Origin: Acidobacteriota bacterium
GTDB lineage: Bacteria > Acidobacteriota > Thermoanaerobaculia > UBA5066 > Gp7-AA6
Direction: 5' to 3'
DNA: 64,000 nucleotides
NCBI GenBank assembly: GCA_020199905.1
Contig: JAIVJS010000011.1
Location: forward strand, 1 to 64,000
Positions 1-8,689 of this stretch are shown piece by piece. Below the pieces are notes generated by a model, which searched no databases, was not told the origin of the DNA, and saw only the letters and a list, made by a program, of their open reading frames with translations. Within the stretch, counting starts at the first letter, position 1. Each line of letters begins with the position of its first letter. Made by a program: the position numbers and the translations under genes.

Positions 1-144
1 GGAGAGGGTGTAGCGCAGCCGGTCGGGCCCGGTGCGCAAGGTCGCGTCGGTGAAGCGCTTGAGGTCCGCCTGAACCACGAGCCTCCGCATCTCCTGGTCG
101 TGCGAGCTCCCTTGGTCGGTGTCCACGACCGCCTTGCGGGTCAT
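1..144 (-). CDS. Unidentified protein, N-terminal fragment (cut by window edge)
   Basis: An open frame on the minus strand starts with ATG at 144 and runs out of the window after 48 codons. A clear GGAGGT Shine-Dalgarno lies about 9 nt before the ATG, which fixes the start and argues that the frame is real. The 48 residues are polar and charged (MTRKAVVDTDQGSS, then DQEMRRLVVQADLKRF), with no signal peptide or membrane segment, so the product is probably cytoplasmic. It begins 36 nt downstream of the stop of the symporter gene and on the same strand, so the two are probably co-transcribed. I do not recognise a family from so short a fragment. Confidence 0.6.
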   Translation of the reverse strand, partial: MTRKAVVDTDQGSSHDQEMRRLVVQADLKRFTDATLRTGPDRLRYTLS

Positions 145-179
145 TCCCGCGACACCTCCGCTGCGAACGAGCAGGAGCC

Positions 180-1454
180 TCATGGTCGGGCGGCGACCTC
201 GGCGGCGGGCGCGCTTTCGTCCTGCACGACCAGGGGCTCGCCCAGAACCCCTTCCCAGCGGGCGACCACGACCGAGGCGACACAGTTGCCCATGACGTTG
301 ATGGAGGTCCGCGCCATGTCCATGAGCTCGTCCACGGCCAGGATCATCGCCACGCCCGCTTCTCCGGGCAGGTTGAACGCGGCACAGCCGGCCGCGATAA
401 TCACCAGGGAGGCGCGCGGGACTCCCGCCACGCCCTTCGACGTCAGCAGGAACGTCAGCATCATCAGAAGCTCCGTCTCGAGGGACATCCGGATACCGGC
501 CGCCTGGGCGATCGTCAATGCGGCCAGGGAGATGTAAAGCGTCGAGCCGTCGAGGTTGAAGGAGTATCCCGCCGGGATCACGAATCCCGCGACGGACTTC
601 GGCACGCCGTACTCGACCATCTTTTCGAGTGCCCGCGGGAGCGCTGCCTCCGAAGAGGCGGTGGAAAAAGCGAGGAGAAAGGGCTCGCGGATCTTCTGAA
701 AGAACTGCCGGATGGGAGCCCGAGCGATCAGAAGCGCCGGGATGAGGACGATCAGCGTGAACAGGATCAGCGCTCCGTAGAGCGAGCCCACGAGCTTCGC
801 GTAGGAACCGAGCACCTTCAGACCGTGATGAGAAACGGCGCCCGCCATCGCCCCCAGGACCCCGAGCGGCGTCAGCGCCATGACGTAGTCCGTGAGCTGG
901 AACATGACCGCGACCACGGAGTCCATCAGGGTCAGGAACGGTCCCGCCTTTCCCTTGACGTGGGCGGCTGCCACCCCGATCAGGGTGGCGAAGACGACCA
1001 CCTGCAGGATGTCCTGCTTCGCCATCGCGTCGATGACGTTGGAGGGGAACAGGTGGAGGAGAGTCTCGACGAAGGTCTTCGGCTGCACGAGGGACTCGCC
1101 GGAGGGCGGAAGCTTCAACCCATCGCCCGGCCGGACGATGTGCGCGATCGCGAGACCCAGGGCGAGCGCGATCGTGCTCGCGACCTCGAAGTAAACGAGC
1201 GCCTTCCACCCCATCCGTCCGACCGCTCGCACGTCGCCGGTTTTTCCGATGCCGACGACGATGGTCGAGAAGATCAGGGGAACGATCAGCATCTTGATGA
1301 GGCTGATGAAGGCCTTCGACAGGAAACGAAAAGTCTCGTACGCGACGGGGTGGCTCTCCGCCGGGAAGAGTGCGCCGAGCACGACGCCGAGGATGAGGCC
1401 GTAAAAGATGAGCGCGGTCGAGGAGAGCCAGCGGGGGCGTCGGGACGAACGCAT
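180..1454 (-). CDS. Dicarboxylate/amino acid:cation symporter (DAACS family)
   Basis: A 424-residue secondary transporter of the GltP/DctA family, which moves glutamate, aspartate or C4-dicarboxylates across the inner membrane with H+ or Na+. Family signatures are clear: the serine-rich hairpin STASSEAALP (about 264-273), the NLDG motif in GYSFNLDGSTLY (296-307), and the substrate-binding helix DMARTSINVMGN near residue 385. The RT..N pattern resembles the acidic amino acid carriers GltP/GltPh more than DctA, and the final N in place of the GltPh sodium-site Asp fits proton coupling; both points are inference. Length is normal. The ATG at 1454 directly precedes the first hydrophobic helix. 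The cut gene at 1-144 follows by 36 nt. Confidence 0.93.
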   Translation of the reverse strand: MRSSRRPRWLSSTALIFYGLILGVVLGALFPAESHPVAYETFRFLSKAFISLIKMLIVPLIFSTIVVGIGKTGDVRAVGRMGWKALVYFEVASTIALALGLAIAHIVRPGDGLKLPPSGESLVQPKTFVETLLHLFPSNVIDAMAKQDILQVVVFATLIGVAAAHVKGKAGPFLTLMDSVVAVMFQLTDYVMALTPLGVLGAMAGAVSHHGLKVLGSYAKLVGSLYGALILFTLIVLIPALLIARAPIRQFFQKIREPFLLAFSTASSEAALPRALEKMVEYGVPKSVAGFVIPAGYSFNLDGSTLYISLAALTIAQAAGIRMSLETELLMMLTFLLTSKGVAGVPRASLVIIAAGCAAFNLPGEAGVAMILAVDELMDMARTSINVMGNCVASVVVARWEGVLGEPLVVQDESAPAAEVAARP

Positions 1455-1476
1455 GGGGCGGGTCAGCCTACACGAC

Positions 1477-2517
1477 TCATGCGGCAGGAAGCCCGACGGC
1501 GGACCACGCGTCCCGCACTGCGGCCGCTTCCCGCCCTGCTTTTCCGTAGAGCTCTTCTGCCACCGCGGCCGTCAGCCGGGCGGCCTGGGCGAAATCCGTC
1601 GTTTTGCGGAACCGGTCCCGAAGGGCGACGTACCAGATGCGTCCCGCCTTTTCCCACGCGAACCCCCCGATGGCGGTCGCCGCGAGATAGAAGGCCCGGT
1701 TCGGAATCCCCGAATTGATGTGTACTCCTCCGTCGTCGTCGGAGGTCTCGACGTAGTCGCTCATGTGGCCGGGCTGCGGGTCTTTTCCGAGAACCGGGTC
1801 GTCGTAGGCCGTGCCCGGGGTTTCCAGGGACCTCAGCGCCATGCCGGCGACGCGCTTCGTGAAGAGCCCCGCGCCGATCAGCCAGTCGGCGGAAATCGCA
1901 GTCTGCTGAAGCGCCCGCTGCTTGACGAGCGAACCGAACACGTCCGAGATCGACTCGTTCAAGGCGCCCGGCTGGTCCTGGTACTCGAGGTTGGCCTCGT
2001 GCGCCGTCACGCCGTGGGTCAGCTCGTGGCCGATGACGTCTATCGCCACGGTGAACCGCGTGAAGAGCTTCCCGTCTCCGTCGCCATAGACCATCTGCGT
2101 GCCGTTCCAGAACGCGTTGTCGTAGCCGGAGCCGTAGTGGACGGACGAGTCGAGGCGCATGCCCCGGTCGTCGACCGAGTTGCGGCCCCAGGCGTCGAAG
2201 TAGAGGTCGAACGTCGCGCCGGCCCCGTCGTACGCCTCGTCGGCGGTGGCATCCCCGGTCTCGCCCTGGCCCTCGCTGCGGGCGAGCCGGCCCGGCAGAC
2301 TCGTGCCGTGATGCGCGTCGAAGATCGTCCGCCGCTTCTCCCCAGCCGGCGTCATCAGCGGCAGCCCGGCGACGAGCTGGCGGCGGGTCCGAAAACGCTC
2401 GGACGCGAGAAGGGTGGCAAGCGCGTCGCGCCGCTCCCCGGGCGAGCCGTTCTCCGCGATCGCGCGCAGCATGTGCGGAGGGACGATGAAGCACGGAGCC
2501 GCGCGCCTGGACGTCAT
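1477..2517 (-). CDS. M4 metalloprotease, protealysin-like
   Basis: A 346-residue zinc endopeptidase of the thermolysin family. HELTH (164-168) gives two zinc ligands and the catalytic Glu; GALNESISDVFG (184-195) gives the third ligand, Glu188. A DGGVHINSGI stretch follows, with the histidine that polarises the substrate in M4 enzymes. There is no signal peptide. The N-terminus has a short propeptide containing IVPPHMLRAIAENGS, which matches the precursor type of protealysin rather than the long thermolysin propeptide. I chose ATG 2517 because the upstream 45 codons of the open frame are arginine-rich and unlike the family. No emfourin-like inhibitor gene is visible beside it. It is divergent from the aldolase-family gene at 2667. 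Confidence 0.9.
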   Translation of the reverse strand: MTSRRAAPCFIVPPHMLRAIAENGSPGERRDALATLLASERFRTRRQLVAGLPLMTPAGEKRRTIFDAHHGTSLPGRLARSEGQGETGDATADEAYDGAGATFDLYFDAWGRNSVDDRGMRLDSSVHYGSGYDNAFWNGTQMVYGDGDGKLFTRFTVAIDVIGHELTHGVTAHEANLEYQDQPGALNESISDVFGSLVKQRALQQTAISADWLIGAGLFTKRVAGMALRSLETPGTAYDDPVLGKDPQPGHMSDYVETSDDDGGVHINSGIPNRAFYLAATAIGGFAWEKAGRIWYVALRDRFRKTTDFAQAARLTAAVAEELYGKAGREAAAVRDAWSAVGLPAA

Positions 2518-2666
2518 GAGTCCGGAAACAGTGGCGTCCGGACGCCGCGCTGTCAAGCAGGCGCTCTCCGCGCGCGCTCGGAGAGGAGGCGGATCGCGGA
2601 CTCGCCCTATGCTACGCCTGACATGACGTACGCGATGTCTGAGCGCGCTCACGAAGGCGGCCGGCC

Positions 2667-3758
2667 GTGACGGCGAGGGAAGACCTTGCGACTCCCGCCG
2701 TCGTCATCGACCTGGCGGTTCTCGAGCGCAACATCGCGAGGATGGCGCAGGTGGCTGAGGCGGCGGGCGCGCGGCTCCGGCCTCACGCGAAGACGCACAA
2801 GTGCCCGGAGATCGGCCGGATGCAGATCGCGGCCGGCGCCTCGGGCCTGTCGCTCGCCAAGACGTCCGAGGCGGAGGTCTTCGTGGACGCCGGGTTCGAC
2901 GACATCTTCGTGGCGTACCCCGTCGTCGGGAAGGGAAAGCCGGAGCGGCTTCTGGCGCTCCACGACCGCTGCCGGCTGGCGGTCGGAGTCGACAGCGTCG
3001 CCGGCGCTCAGGCTCTCGGCGCGCCCTTCGCGGCCGCGGGCCGGACCCTCGATGTGCTGCTCAAGGTGGACTGCGGCCTGCACCGCGTGGGGGTCGCGCC
3101 CGAGGCGGCCGCCGGGATCGCCTCCCGCATCGCGGGTCTGCCCGGCCTCTCCCTCCGCGGCGTCTTCACCCACGCCGGCCACGCTTACCACGAGGTCTCC
3201 CCCGAAGGTGTCGCCTCGGTCGGCCGCGCCGAAGGCGTGACCCTCGCGGAGACCGCGGCCCGAATCCGCGAGGCGGGCCCTTCCGTTTCCGAAGTGTCGG
3301 TGGGATCAACGCCCTCCGCTCGATACGCGATCGGCGCCGCCGGGGTGACGGAGTGCCGCCCGGGAAACTACGTGTTCCACGACGCGTCGCAGGTCTCGCT
3401 GCGCACCGGAACGATCGAAGACTGCGCCATGACGATCGAGGCCACGGTCGTGAGCGTCCCCGCCGCCGACCGCGCGGTCGTGGACGCCGGCTCGAAGACC
3501 CTGTCCTCCGACGCTCTTCGGCCTCGCGCGGGCGGCCATGGGTTCCTGGTCGGGCGGACGAGCCGGATCGCGCGGCTTTCGGAGGAGCACGGGGTCATCG
3601 ACGTCGCCGCGGGCGAACGGTTTACCGTCGGCGAACGGGTCTCGATCGTCCCGAACCACGCGTGCGTCGTGACCAACCTCCACGATCGCATCCACGCCGT
3701 GCGCGACGGGAAGGTCGAAGCCGTGTGGCGGGTCGCGGCACGGGGGTGCGTGGAGTAG
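2667..3758 (+). CDS. D-threonine aldolase / D-serine dehydratase family PLP enzyme
   Basis: A 363-residue fold-type III (alanine-racemase-like) PLP enzyme. The N-terminal barrel carries RPHAKTHK near residues 38-45, whose first lysine (K42) is the expected PLP Schiff base. The C-terminal beta domain ends with PNHACVVTNLHD, the His-x-Cys metal site seen in metal-dependent D-threonine aldolases and DSD1-type D-serine dehydratases. The enzyme should therefore cleave or dehydrate a D-beta-hydroxy amino acid; sequence alone does not choose the substrate. The start is GTG 2667 behind a weak AAGGCGG; the codons before it have no family similarity. It stands alone, divergent from the M4 protease, and a heptad repeat array begins 13 nt after its stop. 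Confidence 0.87.
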   Translation: MTAREDLATPAVVIDLAVLERNIARMAQVAEAAGARLRPHAKTHKCPEIGRMQIAAGASGLSLAKTSEAEVFVDAGFDDIFVAYPVVGKGKPERLLALHDRCRLAVGVDSVAGAQALGAPFAAAGRTLDVLLKVDCGLHRVGVAPEAAAGIASRIAGLPGLSLRGVFTHAGHAYHEVSPEGVASVGRAEGVTLAETAARIREAGPSVSEVSVGSTPSARYAIGAAGVTECRPGNYVFHDASQVSLRTGTIEDCAMTIEATVVSVPAADRAVVDAGSKTLSSDALRPRAGGHGFLVGRTSRIARLSEEHGVIDVAAGERFTVGERVSIVPNHACVVTNLHDRIHAVRDGKVEAVWRVAARGCVE

Positions 3759-4107
3759 AGAGGGTCAAGGGTTGGCGTTTGTGCGTTAACCGCCTTCCGC
3801 CTGCCGCCGCCCTCCTCCCGCCTGCGGGATGGTCTGGAACGCGGCGCTCGACAAGGCGGTGTGATCCTGGGAGACGAAGTCTCCGTCTCGATCGACCTGC
3901 AGACCCGGCGCGACAGGGCCGTGTGAGGGAGGGGATGTGGACCCCCTTTTCCGGGTCGCGTCCCGGCCCGGCCCGCCGACTCCCTTCCGCTCGCGGCGCC
4001 GCTTTCTCCCCCTCTCCCGCTGCTTCTCGATCCCGCCCGCAGAACCCGGCTGTAAGATCTGCGTAAATTCCGTCATCGGCCTCCGACCACCGCGGGAAAA
4101 TCGCGGG
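3759..4107. other. Spacer without a supported gene
   Basis: About 350 nt between the aldolase-family gene and the TonB receptor. The first part is a heptad repeat array (3771-3824). The rest is G+C-rich, with short frames on both strands that are low-complexity and basic and resemble no family. TAAGAT near 4051 could be a -10 box for the receptor. A small hairpin (CCGCG 4090-4094 with CGCGG 4102-4106) precedes the attenuator-like hairpin. Confidence 0.5.
3771..3824. repeat. Heptad tandem array
   Basis: Successive 7-bp units: three of GTTNNNN type (3771-3791), then four or five of CCGCCTN type (3790-3824). It begins 13 nt after the stop of the aldolase-family gene. Confidence 0.7.
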
Positions 4108-4147
4108 ACGTGGAGCCATCACCGGCGGCGGGCTCACGTGGTTTTTT
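4108..4147 (+). terminator. Hairpin with U-tract just before the TonB receptor RBS (possible attenuator)
   Basis: ACGTGgAGCC (4108-4117, one bulged G) can pair with GGCTCACGT (4131-4139), and TTTTTT follows at 4142-4147. The structure has the form of an intrinsic terminator. It ends only about 8 nt before the AGGAGGG ribosome binding site and 21 nt before the ATG at 4168. Nothing ends immediately upstream on this strand, so conditional attenuation of the receptor gene is a reasonable reading. Confidence 0.5.
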
Positions 4148-4167
4148 AAGAGAAGGAGGGTGGGGCG

Positions 4168-6834
4168 ATGAGAAGGTTTCCCGCTTGCCTCGGCCTCGCG
4201 TTGATTCTGGTGTGCGGGCTTCTGATGACGTGCCCGCCGGCCTTCGCGGCCGAGGGCGACATGGTGATCTCCGGCAGAGTCACCAACCAGGAAGACGGCT
4301 CGGGCGTCGGCAGCGCGACCGTCACGATCCCCGAGCTCAAGTTGAGCGCGACGACGGACCGCCAGGGCCGGTACACGATCACGATCCCGGCGGGCGCGGT
4401 CGCCCCGGGACAGACCGTCGAGGTTCGGGTCCTGGGGCCCACGCTGCAGTCGAAGGTCGTGAAGGTCCCCGTGACGGCGGGGGCGATGAGGCAGGACTTC
4501 GCCGTCGCGCTGTCCTTCTCGCAGGAGATCACCGTCGGGTCCCGTGCGCAGGGAACCGCCGCCGAGAAGGCCGTACCCGTCGATGTCATCTCGGCGCAGC
4601 AGATCGAGACGGCCTCGGGCACCGCGGAAACCGCGCAGATCATCGAGTCGATCGCGCCCTCGTTCAACTTCCCGCGGCCGACGATCGCCGACGGAACGGA
4701 TTCCGTCCGTCCGGCGACGCTGCGCAGTCTCGGACCGGACCAGATGCTGGTCTTGATCAACGGCAAACGCCGCCACACGAGCGCCCTGGTCAACGTGAAC
4801 ACCAGCGTCGGGCGGGGGTCGACGGGCGTGGACCTGAACGCGATCCCCTCGAGCGCCATCGAGAAGGTGGAGGTGCTTCGGGACGGGGCGGCGGCGCAGT
4901 ACGGCTCCGACGCGATCGCGGGCGTCATCAACATCGTCCTGAAGTCGGGCATCACACCTCTCGAGCTCGGATTCACCGGCGGCACAACCACGCACTCGGA
5001 CGGCGAGGTGTACGACGGCACCGCCAACGGCGGCCTCAAGCTCGGGCGGGGAGGGTTGAACTTCACGGGCGAGTACCGCAAACGCAACCCCACGAACCGA
5101 GCGGGCAACGATCCGCGCGATCAGATTGTGGCCGGCGACGCGGGCAACAACGCGGTCAAGCAACCGAGCTACCACTACGGAGACGCGGAAGAACGGGACA
5201 TCCTGGGCTTTGTCAACGGCTCGATTCCCGTCAATGACGACGGAACGACGAACTTCTACATCTTCGGCGGAGCGAGCCGGCGGGACGGGGTGCATGGCGG
5301 TAACTACCGGCGGGCGCTCCAGTCGCAGAACTGGCCGAGCATCTATCCGCTCGGCTTCCTGCCTTTGATCGAGCCCAAGATTGTCGACTACTCCGGCACG
5401 GTCGGAATGCGGGGAGTGGCGGCCGAGAAGTGGTTCTGGGACATCTCCGCCCAGTATGGCCACGACCGATTCGACTTCAACGTCACGCACAGCCTGAACA
5501 CATCGCTCGGACCGAACATCCCCCCCAACCAGACAAACTTCTACGCTGGGGCTCTCGAGTTCAACCAGTTCGTCACCAACCTGGACGTGACGCGTGAGCT
5601 GGAGGTCGGTCTCGCGGGACCCCTGAACGTCGCGGTGGGCGCCGAGTTCCGGCGGGAGAACTACCAGGAGCACGCCGGCGAGTTGAATTCCTACATCGCC
5701 GGCCCCTCCAAGGATCAGTTCGGGGGGACGGCGCCTGCCGGCTCGCAGGTCTTCCCCGGATTCCGCCCGTCCAACGAGGTCGACGACTCCCGCAGCAACT
5801 ACGCGGCCTACGTCGATCTCGAGGCGAATGTCCTCTCTTTCGTGAGGCTCGGCCTCGCCGGCCGTTTCGAGCACTACACGGACTTCGGCAACACGAAGGA
5901 CGCCAAACTGACCGCCCGGATCGAAGCCACCAAGCAGCTGGTCTTTCGCGGCGCCGCTTCGACCGGATTCCGCGCCCCCTCGCTCGGACAGTCCGATTTC
6001 TCGGCGATCAGCACGACTTTCCTCCTCAGGGACGGCGTGTTCACTCCATTCGACGTGGGGCATTTCCGGGTGAACAGCCCGCTCGCCCGCTCGCTCGGCG
6101 CCACGGATCTGCGTCCCGAAGACTCCGTGAACTACAGCGCCGGGTTCGTTCTTTCGCCGACGAGCGCCTTCGACTTCACCGCCGACTATTTCCATATCAA
6201 GATCAAAAACCGGGTCATCCTCTCGGGCAACTTCACCGGTCCGAGCCTGACCCCCATCCTCGCCCCGTTCAATGCGACGGGCGCGCGATTCTTCACGAAT
6301 GCCGCCGACACCTCGACCGAGGGACTGGAGCTCACCGCCAATGCGAAGGCGGATCTGCACAGCGCCGGTGTGCTCCGCTTCCAGGCGGCCTATGCGCACT
6401 CACAGAACAAGATCACGAGGATCAGCGCGACGCCGCCGCAACTGGCCGGGTTCCAGGAAGTCCTCTTCGACCGGCGGGAACAGCGCATCCTGACCTGCGG
6501 GCAGCCCAAGGACAATTTACGGCTGACGACCGACTGGCGCAGCGGAAACTTCGGCGCCAACGTGCGCGCGAGCCGCTACGGCACTTACTGCGCCATCGAC
6601 AGCGGGGCGCTGACCAGCGATCAGACCTTCGGCGCCCAGTGGGTCGTCGACCTGGAAGCGTCCTACCATCTCGGGCGCGTGAATTTCGCGGTGGGGGCCC
6701 AGAACCTCTTCGACAGCTTCCCGGATCGCAATATCCCGGCGAACTTCAATTTCGGGATTTTTACGTATCCCCGCAACGCGCCGAACGGTTTCAACGGCCG
6801 ATACGTCTACCTCCGTACCGGCTACGCCTTCTGA
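4168..6834 (+). CDS. TonB-dependent outer-membrane receptor with carboxypeptidase-like N-terminal domain
   Basis: An 888-residue outer-membrane active transporter. A signal peptide (residues 1-27, ending PPAFA) is followed by a carboxypeptidase-regulatory-like beta domain (about 30-110, with GRVTNQEDGSGV and TTDRQGRYTI). The plug domain follows (about 125-255, with RSLGPDQMLVLINGKRR and VEVLRDGAAAQYGSDAIAG), then a 22-strand-type barrel ending in aromatic YAF, as outer-membrane insertion requires. The substrate cannot be read from the sequence; siderophore-type and peptide-type ligands are both possible. A strong AGGAGGG precedes the ATG. The hairpin and U-tract at 4108-4147 may attenuate it, and a strong terminator closes it at 6844. 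Confidence 0.93.
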   Translation: MRRFPACLGLALILVCGLLMTCPPAFAAEGDMVISGRVTNQEDGSGVGSATVTIPELKLSATTDRQGRYTITIPAGAVAPGQTVEVRVLGPTLQSKVVKVPVTAGAMRQDFAVALSFSQEITVGSRAQGTAAEKAVPVDVISAQQIETASGTAETAQIIESIAPSFNFPRPTIADGTDSVRPATLRSLGPDQMLVLINGKRRHTSALVNVNTSVGRGSTGVDLNAIPSSAIEKVEVLRDGAAAQYGSDAIAGVINIVLKSGITPLELGFTGGTTTHSDGEVYDGTANGGLKLGRGGLNFTGEYRKRNPTNRAGNDPRDQIVAGDAGNNAVKQPSYHYGDAEERDILGFVNGSIPVNDDGTTNFYIFGGASRRDGVHGGNYRRALQSQNWPSIYPLGFLPLIEPKIVDYSGTVGMRGVAAEKWFWDISAQYGHDRFDFNVTHSLNTSLGPNIPPNQTNFYAGALEFNQFVTNLDVTRELEVGLAGPLNVAVGAEFRRENYQEHAGELNSYIAGPSKDQFGGTAPAGSQVFPGFRPSNEVDDSRSNYAAYVDLEANVLSFVRLGLAGRFEHYTDFGNTKDAKLTARIEATKQLVFRGAASTGFRAPSLGQSDFSAISTTFLLRDGVFTPFDVGHFRVNSPLARSLGATDLRPEDSVNYSAGFVLSPTSAFDFTADYFHIKIKNRVILSGNFTGPSLTPILAPFNATGARFFTNAADTSTEGLELTANAKADLHSAGVLRFQAAYAHSQNKITRISATPPQLAGFQEVLFDRREQRILTCGQPKDNLRLTTDWRSGNFGANVRASRYGTYCAIDSGALTSDQTFGAQWVVDLEASYHLGRVNFAVGAQNLFDSFPDRNIPANFNFGIFTYPRNAPNGFNGRYVYLRTGYAF

Positions 6835-6843
6835 TCTGATTCC

Positions 6844-6877
6844 GGCGGGGGGCGTGGCCCCCCGCCTCTTCTCTTTT
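6844..6877 (+). terminator. Intrinsic terminator after the TonB receptor
   Basis: Perfect 10-bp stem GGCGGGGGGC (6844-6853) / GCCCCCCGCC (6857-6866) with a 3-nt loop, followed by the T-rich tract TCTTCTCTTTT. It starts 10 nt after the receptor stop codon. Confidence 0.9.
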
Positions 6878-6889
6878 GGCCCCGCCGCC

Positions 6890-8323
6890 ATGAGCCGCAC
6901 CCTCACCCTCCCTCTCTGGCTCGGGGTCATCGTCGTCATCCTGGCGTTATGGGCGGCGCTCGACCGGCTCCTTCTCCCGAGCATGCGCTGGGTCCTCCGC
7001 CGGAGGGTCAATCGGGTCCTCGAGGAGATCAACACGCGGTTGAAGATCGAGATCCCCGCGTTCAAGCTGACGAAGCGCGCCGTTCTGATCGACCGCCTTC
7101 TCTACGATCCCGAAGTTCAGGAGGCCGCCGACGCGTTCGCGCGCGCGGGCGACATGCCTCGCAGCGTCGTGATGGAGAGAGTCGCGGTTTACGCGCGGGA
7201 GATCGTCCCGAGCTTCAACGCGTATGCCTACTTCCGGATCGGATACTCGCTCGCCCGAAACGTGGCGCGGCTGCTTTATCGGGTCCGGCTCGGCTACTCC
7301 GACGAGGAGGGCCTGGCGAAGATTCCGCCGAAGTCGACGGTCGTCTTTCTGATCAACCACCGCAGCAACATGGACTATGTCCTCGTCGGCTACCTCGCCG
7401 CGGAGAAGGCCGCGCTCTCTTATGCAGTCGGGGAGTGGGCGCGTATCTGGCCTCTTCAACAGCTGGTCCGCGCTATGGGGGCGTACTTCGTGCGCCGCAA
7501 CTCGCGGGACGCCCTGTATCGAAAGGTCCTCGAGCGCTGGGTGACGATGGCCACAGAGGCCGGCGTGACACAGGCCGTTTTTCCGGAGGGCGGCCTTTCG
7601 AAAGACGGGTGCCTCCGGCCGCCGAAGGTCGGGATCCTCGACTACATGATCCGATCGTTCGACCCCGCCGGAGAGCGGGACATCGTCTTCGTTCCCGTGG
7701 GCATCAACTATGACCGGACCCTCGAGGACCGGACGCTCCTCGCCGAGAGAGATCCGGAGGCTCCCCGTCCCGGCGCTCTCGCCACGGCGTGGAAGACCCT
7801 CGGTTTCGTGCTCCACAACCTCGCGCTGATGGCGAGCAACCGCTGGCACCGCTTAGGGTATGCCTGCGTGAATTTCGGCGCCCCCGTCTCGCTGAAGGCG
7901 TACGCAGCGGAGCGCGGCCTCGATCCCCGGCGCCTCGACCGGGAGACTCGATTCGCCCGCGTGACGGAGCTCGCGGAGCACCTGATGCACTCGATCGCGC
8001 GGGTCATCCCGGCGGTTCCCGTCTCGCTGGCGGCGCGGGCGTTCGTCTGCGATTCGGCCCGCACCTGGAGCGAGCTCGAGCTGAAGGCCGAGGTGCTCGG
8101 AGAGATGCGAGAGCTCGAGGCGCGCGGCGCGCACGTGTACGTCCCGCGGAAAGACCAGGACTACGCCATCGACGTGGGCCTGCGCATGCTGACCCTTCGG
8201 CATCTCGTTCTCGATTCCGGCGGCCTCTTCACTCCGGTGCCGGCGGAACTGCCCGTCCTCGAGTACTACGCCAACAGCATCGCGCACCTGTTTGAGAGTC
8301 GGGGGGAAGGCGGGACGCGGTAG
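6890..8323 (+). CDS. Glycerol-phosphate acyltransferase (PlsB/PlsC superfamily)
   Basis: A 477-residue membrane-anchored acyltransferase. One hydrophobic helix (about 5-26) precedes the catalytic domain. The HX4D motif is NHRSNMDYVLVGY (near 157-169), the FPEGG motif is VFPEGGLSKDG (near 235), and FVPVGINYDR follows. The overall arrangement and the long C-terminal region resemble PlsB-type glycerol-3-phosphate acyltransferases rather than the short PlsC enzymes; the exact acceptor is uncertain. I chose ATG 6890 because the frame upstream lies inside the terminator. The last codons (EGGTR and the TAG stop) are supplied by the first two units of a GGCGGGA heptad array, so the natural C-terminus has been altered or extended. 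Confidence 0.85.
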   Translation: MSRTLTLPLWLGVIVVILALWAALDRLLLPSMRWVLRRRVNRVLEEINTRLKIEIPAFKLTKRAVLIDRLLYDPEVQEAADAFARAGDMPRSVVMERVAVYAREIVPSFNAYAYFRIGYSLARNVARLLYRVRLGYSDEEGLAKIPPKSTVVFLINHRSNMDYVLVGYLAAEKAALSYAVGEWARIWPLQQLVRAMGAYFVRRNSRDALYRKVLERWVTMATEAGVTQAVFPEGGLSKDGCLRPPKVGILDYMIRSFDPAGERDIVFVPVGINYDRTLEDRTLLAERDPEAPRPGALATAWKTLGFVLHNLALMASNRWHRLGYACVNFGAPVSLKAYAAERGLDPRRLDRETRFARVTELAEHLMHSIARVIPAVPVSLAARAFVCDSARTWSELELKAEVLGEMRELEARGAHVYVPRKDQDYAIDVGLRMLTLRHLVLDSGGLFTPVPAELPVLEYYANSIAHLFESRGEGGTR

Positions 8324-8371
8324 GCGGGACGCGGAAGCCGGGACGCGGGAGGCGGGAGGCGGCAGGCGGTA
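8309..8371. repeat. Heptad tandem array, GGCGGGA type
   Basis: Nine consecutive 7-bp units with consensus (G/C)GCGGNA and no phase slip. The acyltransferase stop codon lies within the second and third units. Confidence 0.9.
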
Positions 8372-8393
8372 GAAGAAAGCCTGGGAGCCCTCG

Positions 8394-8445
8394 ACTCAGA
8401 ACTGACAACTGATTACTGATAACTGAGAGCTGACAGCTGAGAGCT
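8394..8445. repeat. Heptad tandem array, (A/G)CTGANA type
   Basis: Seven full 7-bp units (ACTCAGA, ACTGACA, ACTGATT and variants through GCTGAGA) plus a partial unit. The partial last unit overlaps the stop codon (8444-8446) of the leftward 80-residue gene. Confidence 0.92.
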
Positions 8446-8686
8446 ATTTCCTCATCCGCCTCGCGGCGAAGAAAATCCCCGCCAGGCTGATCACGACCCA
8501 CGATCCTTCCATCAACATCAGGCCCGGATCGCGGGCCCTGACCGCGAAGAACGTCAGGATCCCGCCTCCGATCAGATTCAGGAGCAGGTAGGGGTAGGCG
8601 CGCTGGTCGAGCCTGCCCATCTGATTCATCGCGTACGCGACGAGAACCACTCCCGCGCCGAGGAGGGAGAGCGCCTGGCCGAGCAT
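8444..8686 (-). CDS. Small membrane protein, CBU_0592-like family
   Basis: An 80-residue protein with about three hydrophobic segments (8-20, 31-47, 57-74) and a basic tail (ARRMRK). It resembles the short conserved CBU_0592-type membrane proteins (pattern G..LVAYA..Q.G.L, LLNL.GG, W..ISL.G), for which I know no function. It starts 3 nt after the stop of the holin-family gene and is probably translated from the same mRNA as that gene and the UbiB-type kinase. Its stop codon is shared with the end of a heptad repeat array. Confidence 0.7.
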   Translation of the reverse strand: MLGQALSLLGAGVVLVAYAMNQMGRLDQRAYPYLLLNLIGGGILTFFAVRARDPGLMLMEGSWVVISLAGIFFAARRMRK

Positions 8687-8689
8687 GCC

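Noticed and set aside
3786-4076. A 96-codon leftward frame in the 3759-4167 spacer
   Set aside because: Basic, low-complexity sequence partly made of heptad repeats; no ribosome binding site.
3622-6399. A 925-codon leftward frame opposite the TonB receptor
   Set aside because: The composition is that of a shadow frame in high-GC DNA, while the receptor on the other strand has clear domains.
8309-8445. CRISPR array
   Set aside because: Units are 7 bp without spacers of constant length, and no cas gene is nearby.
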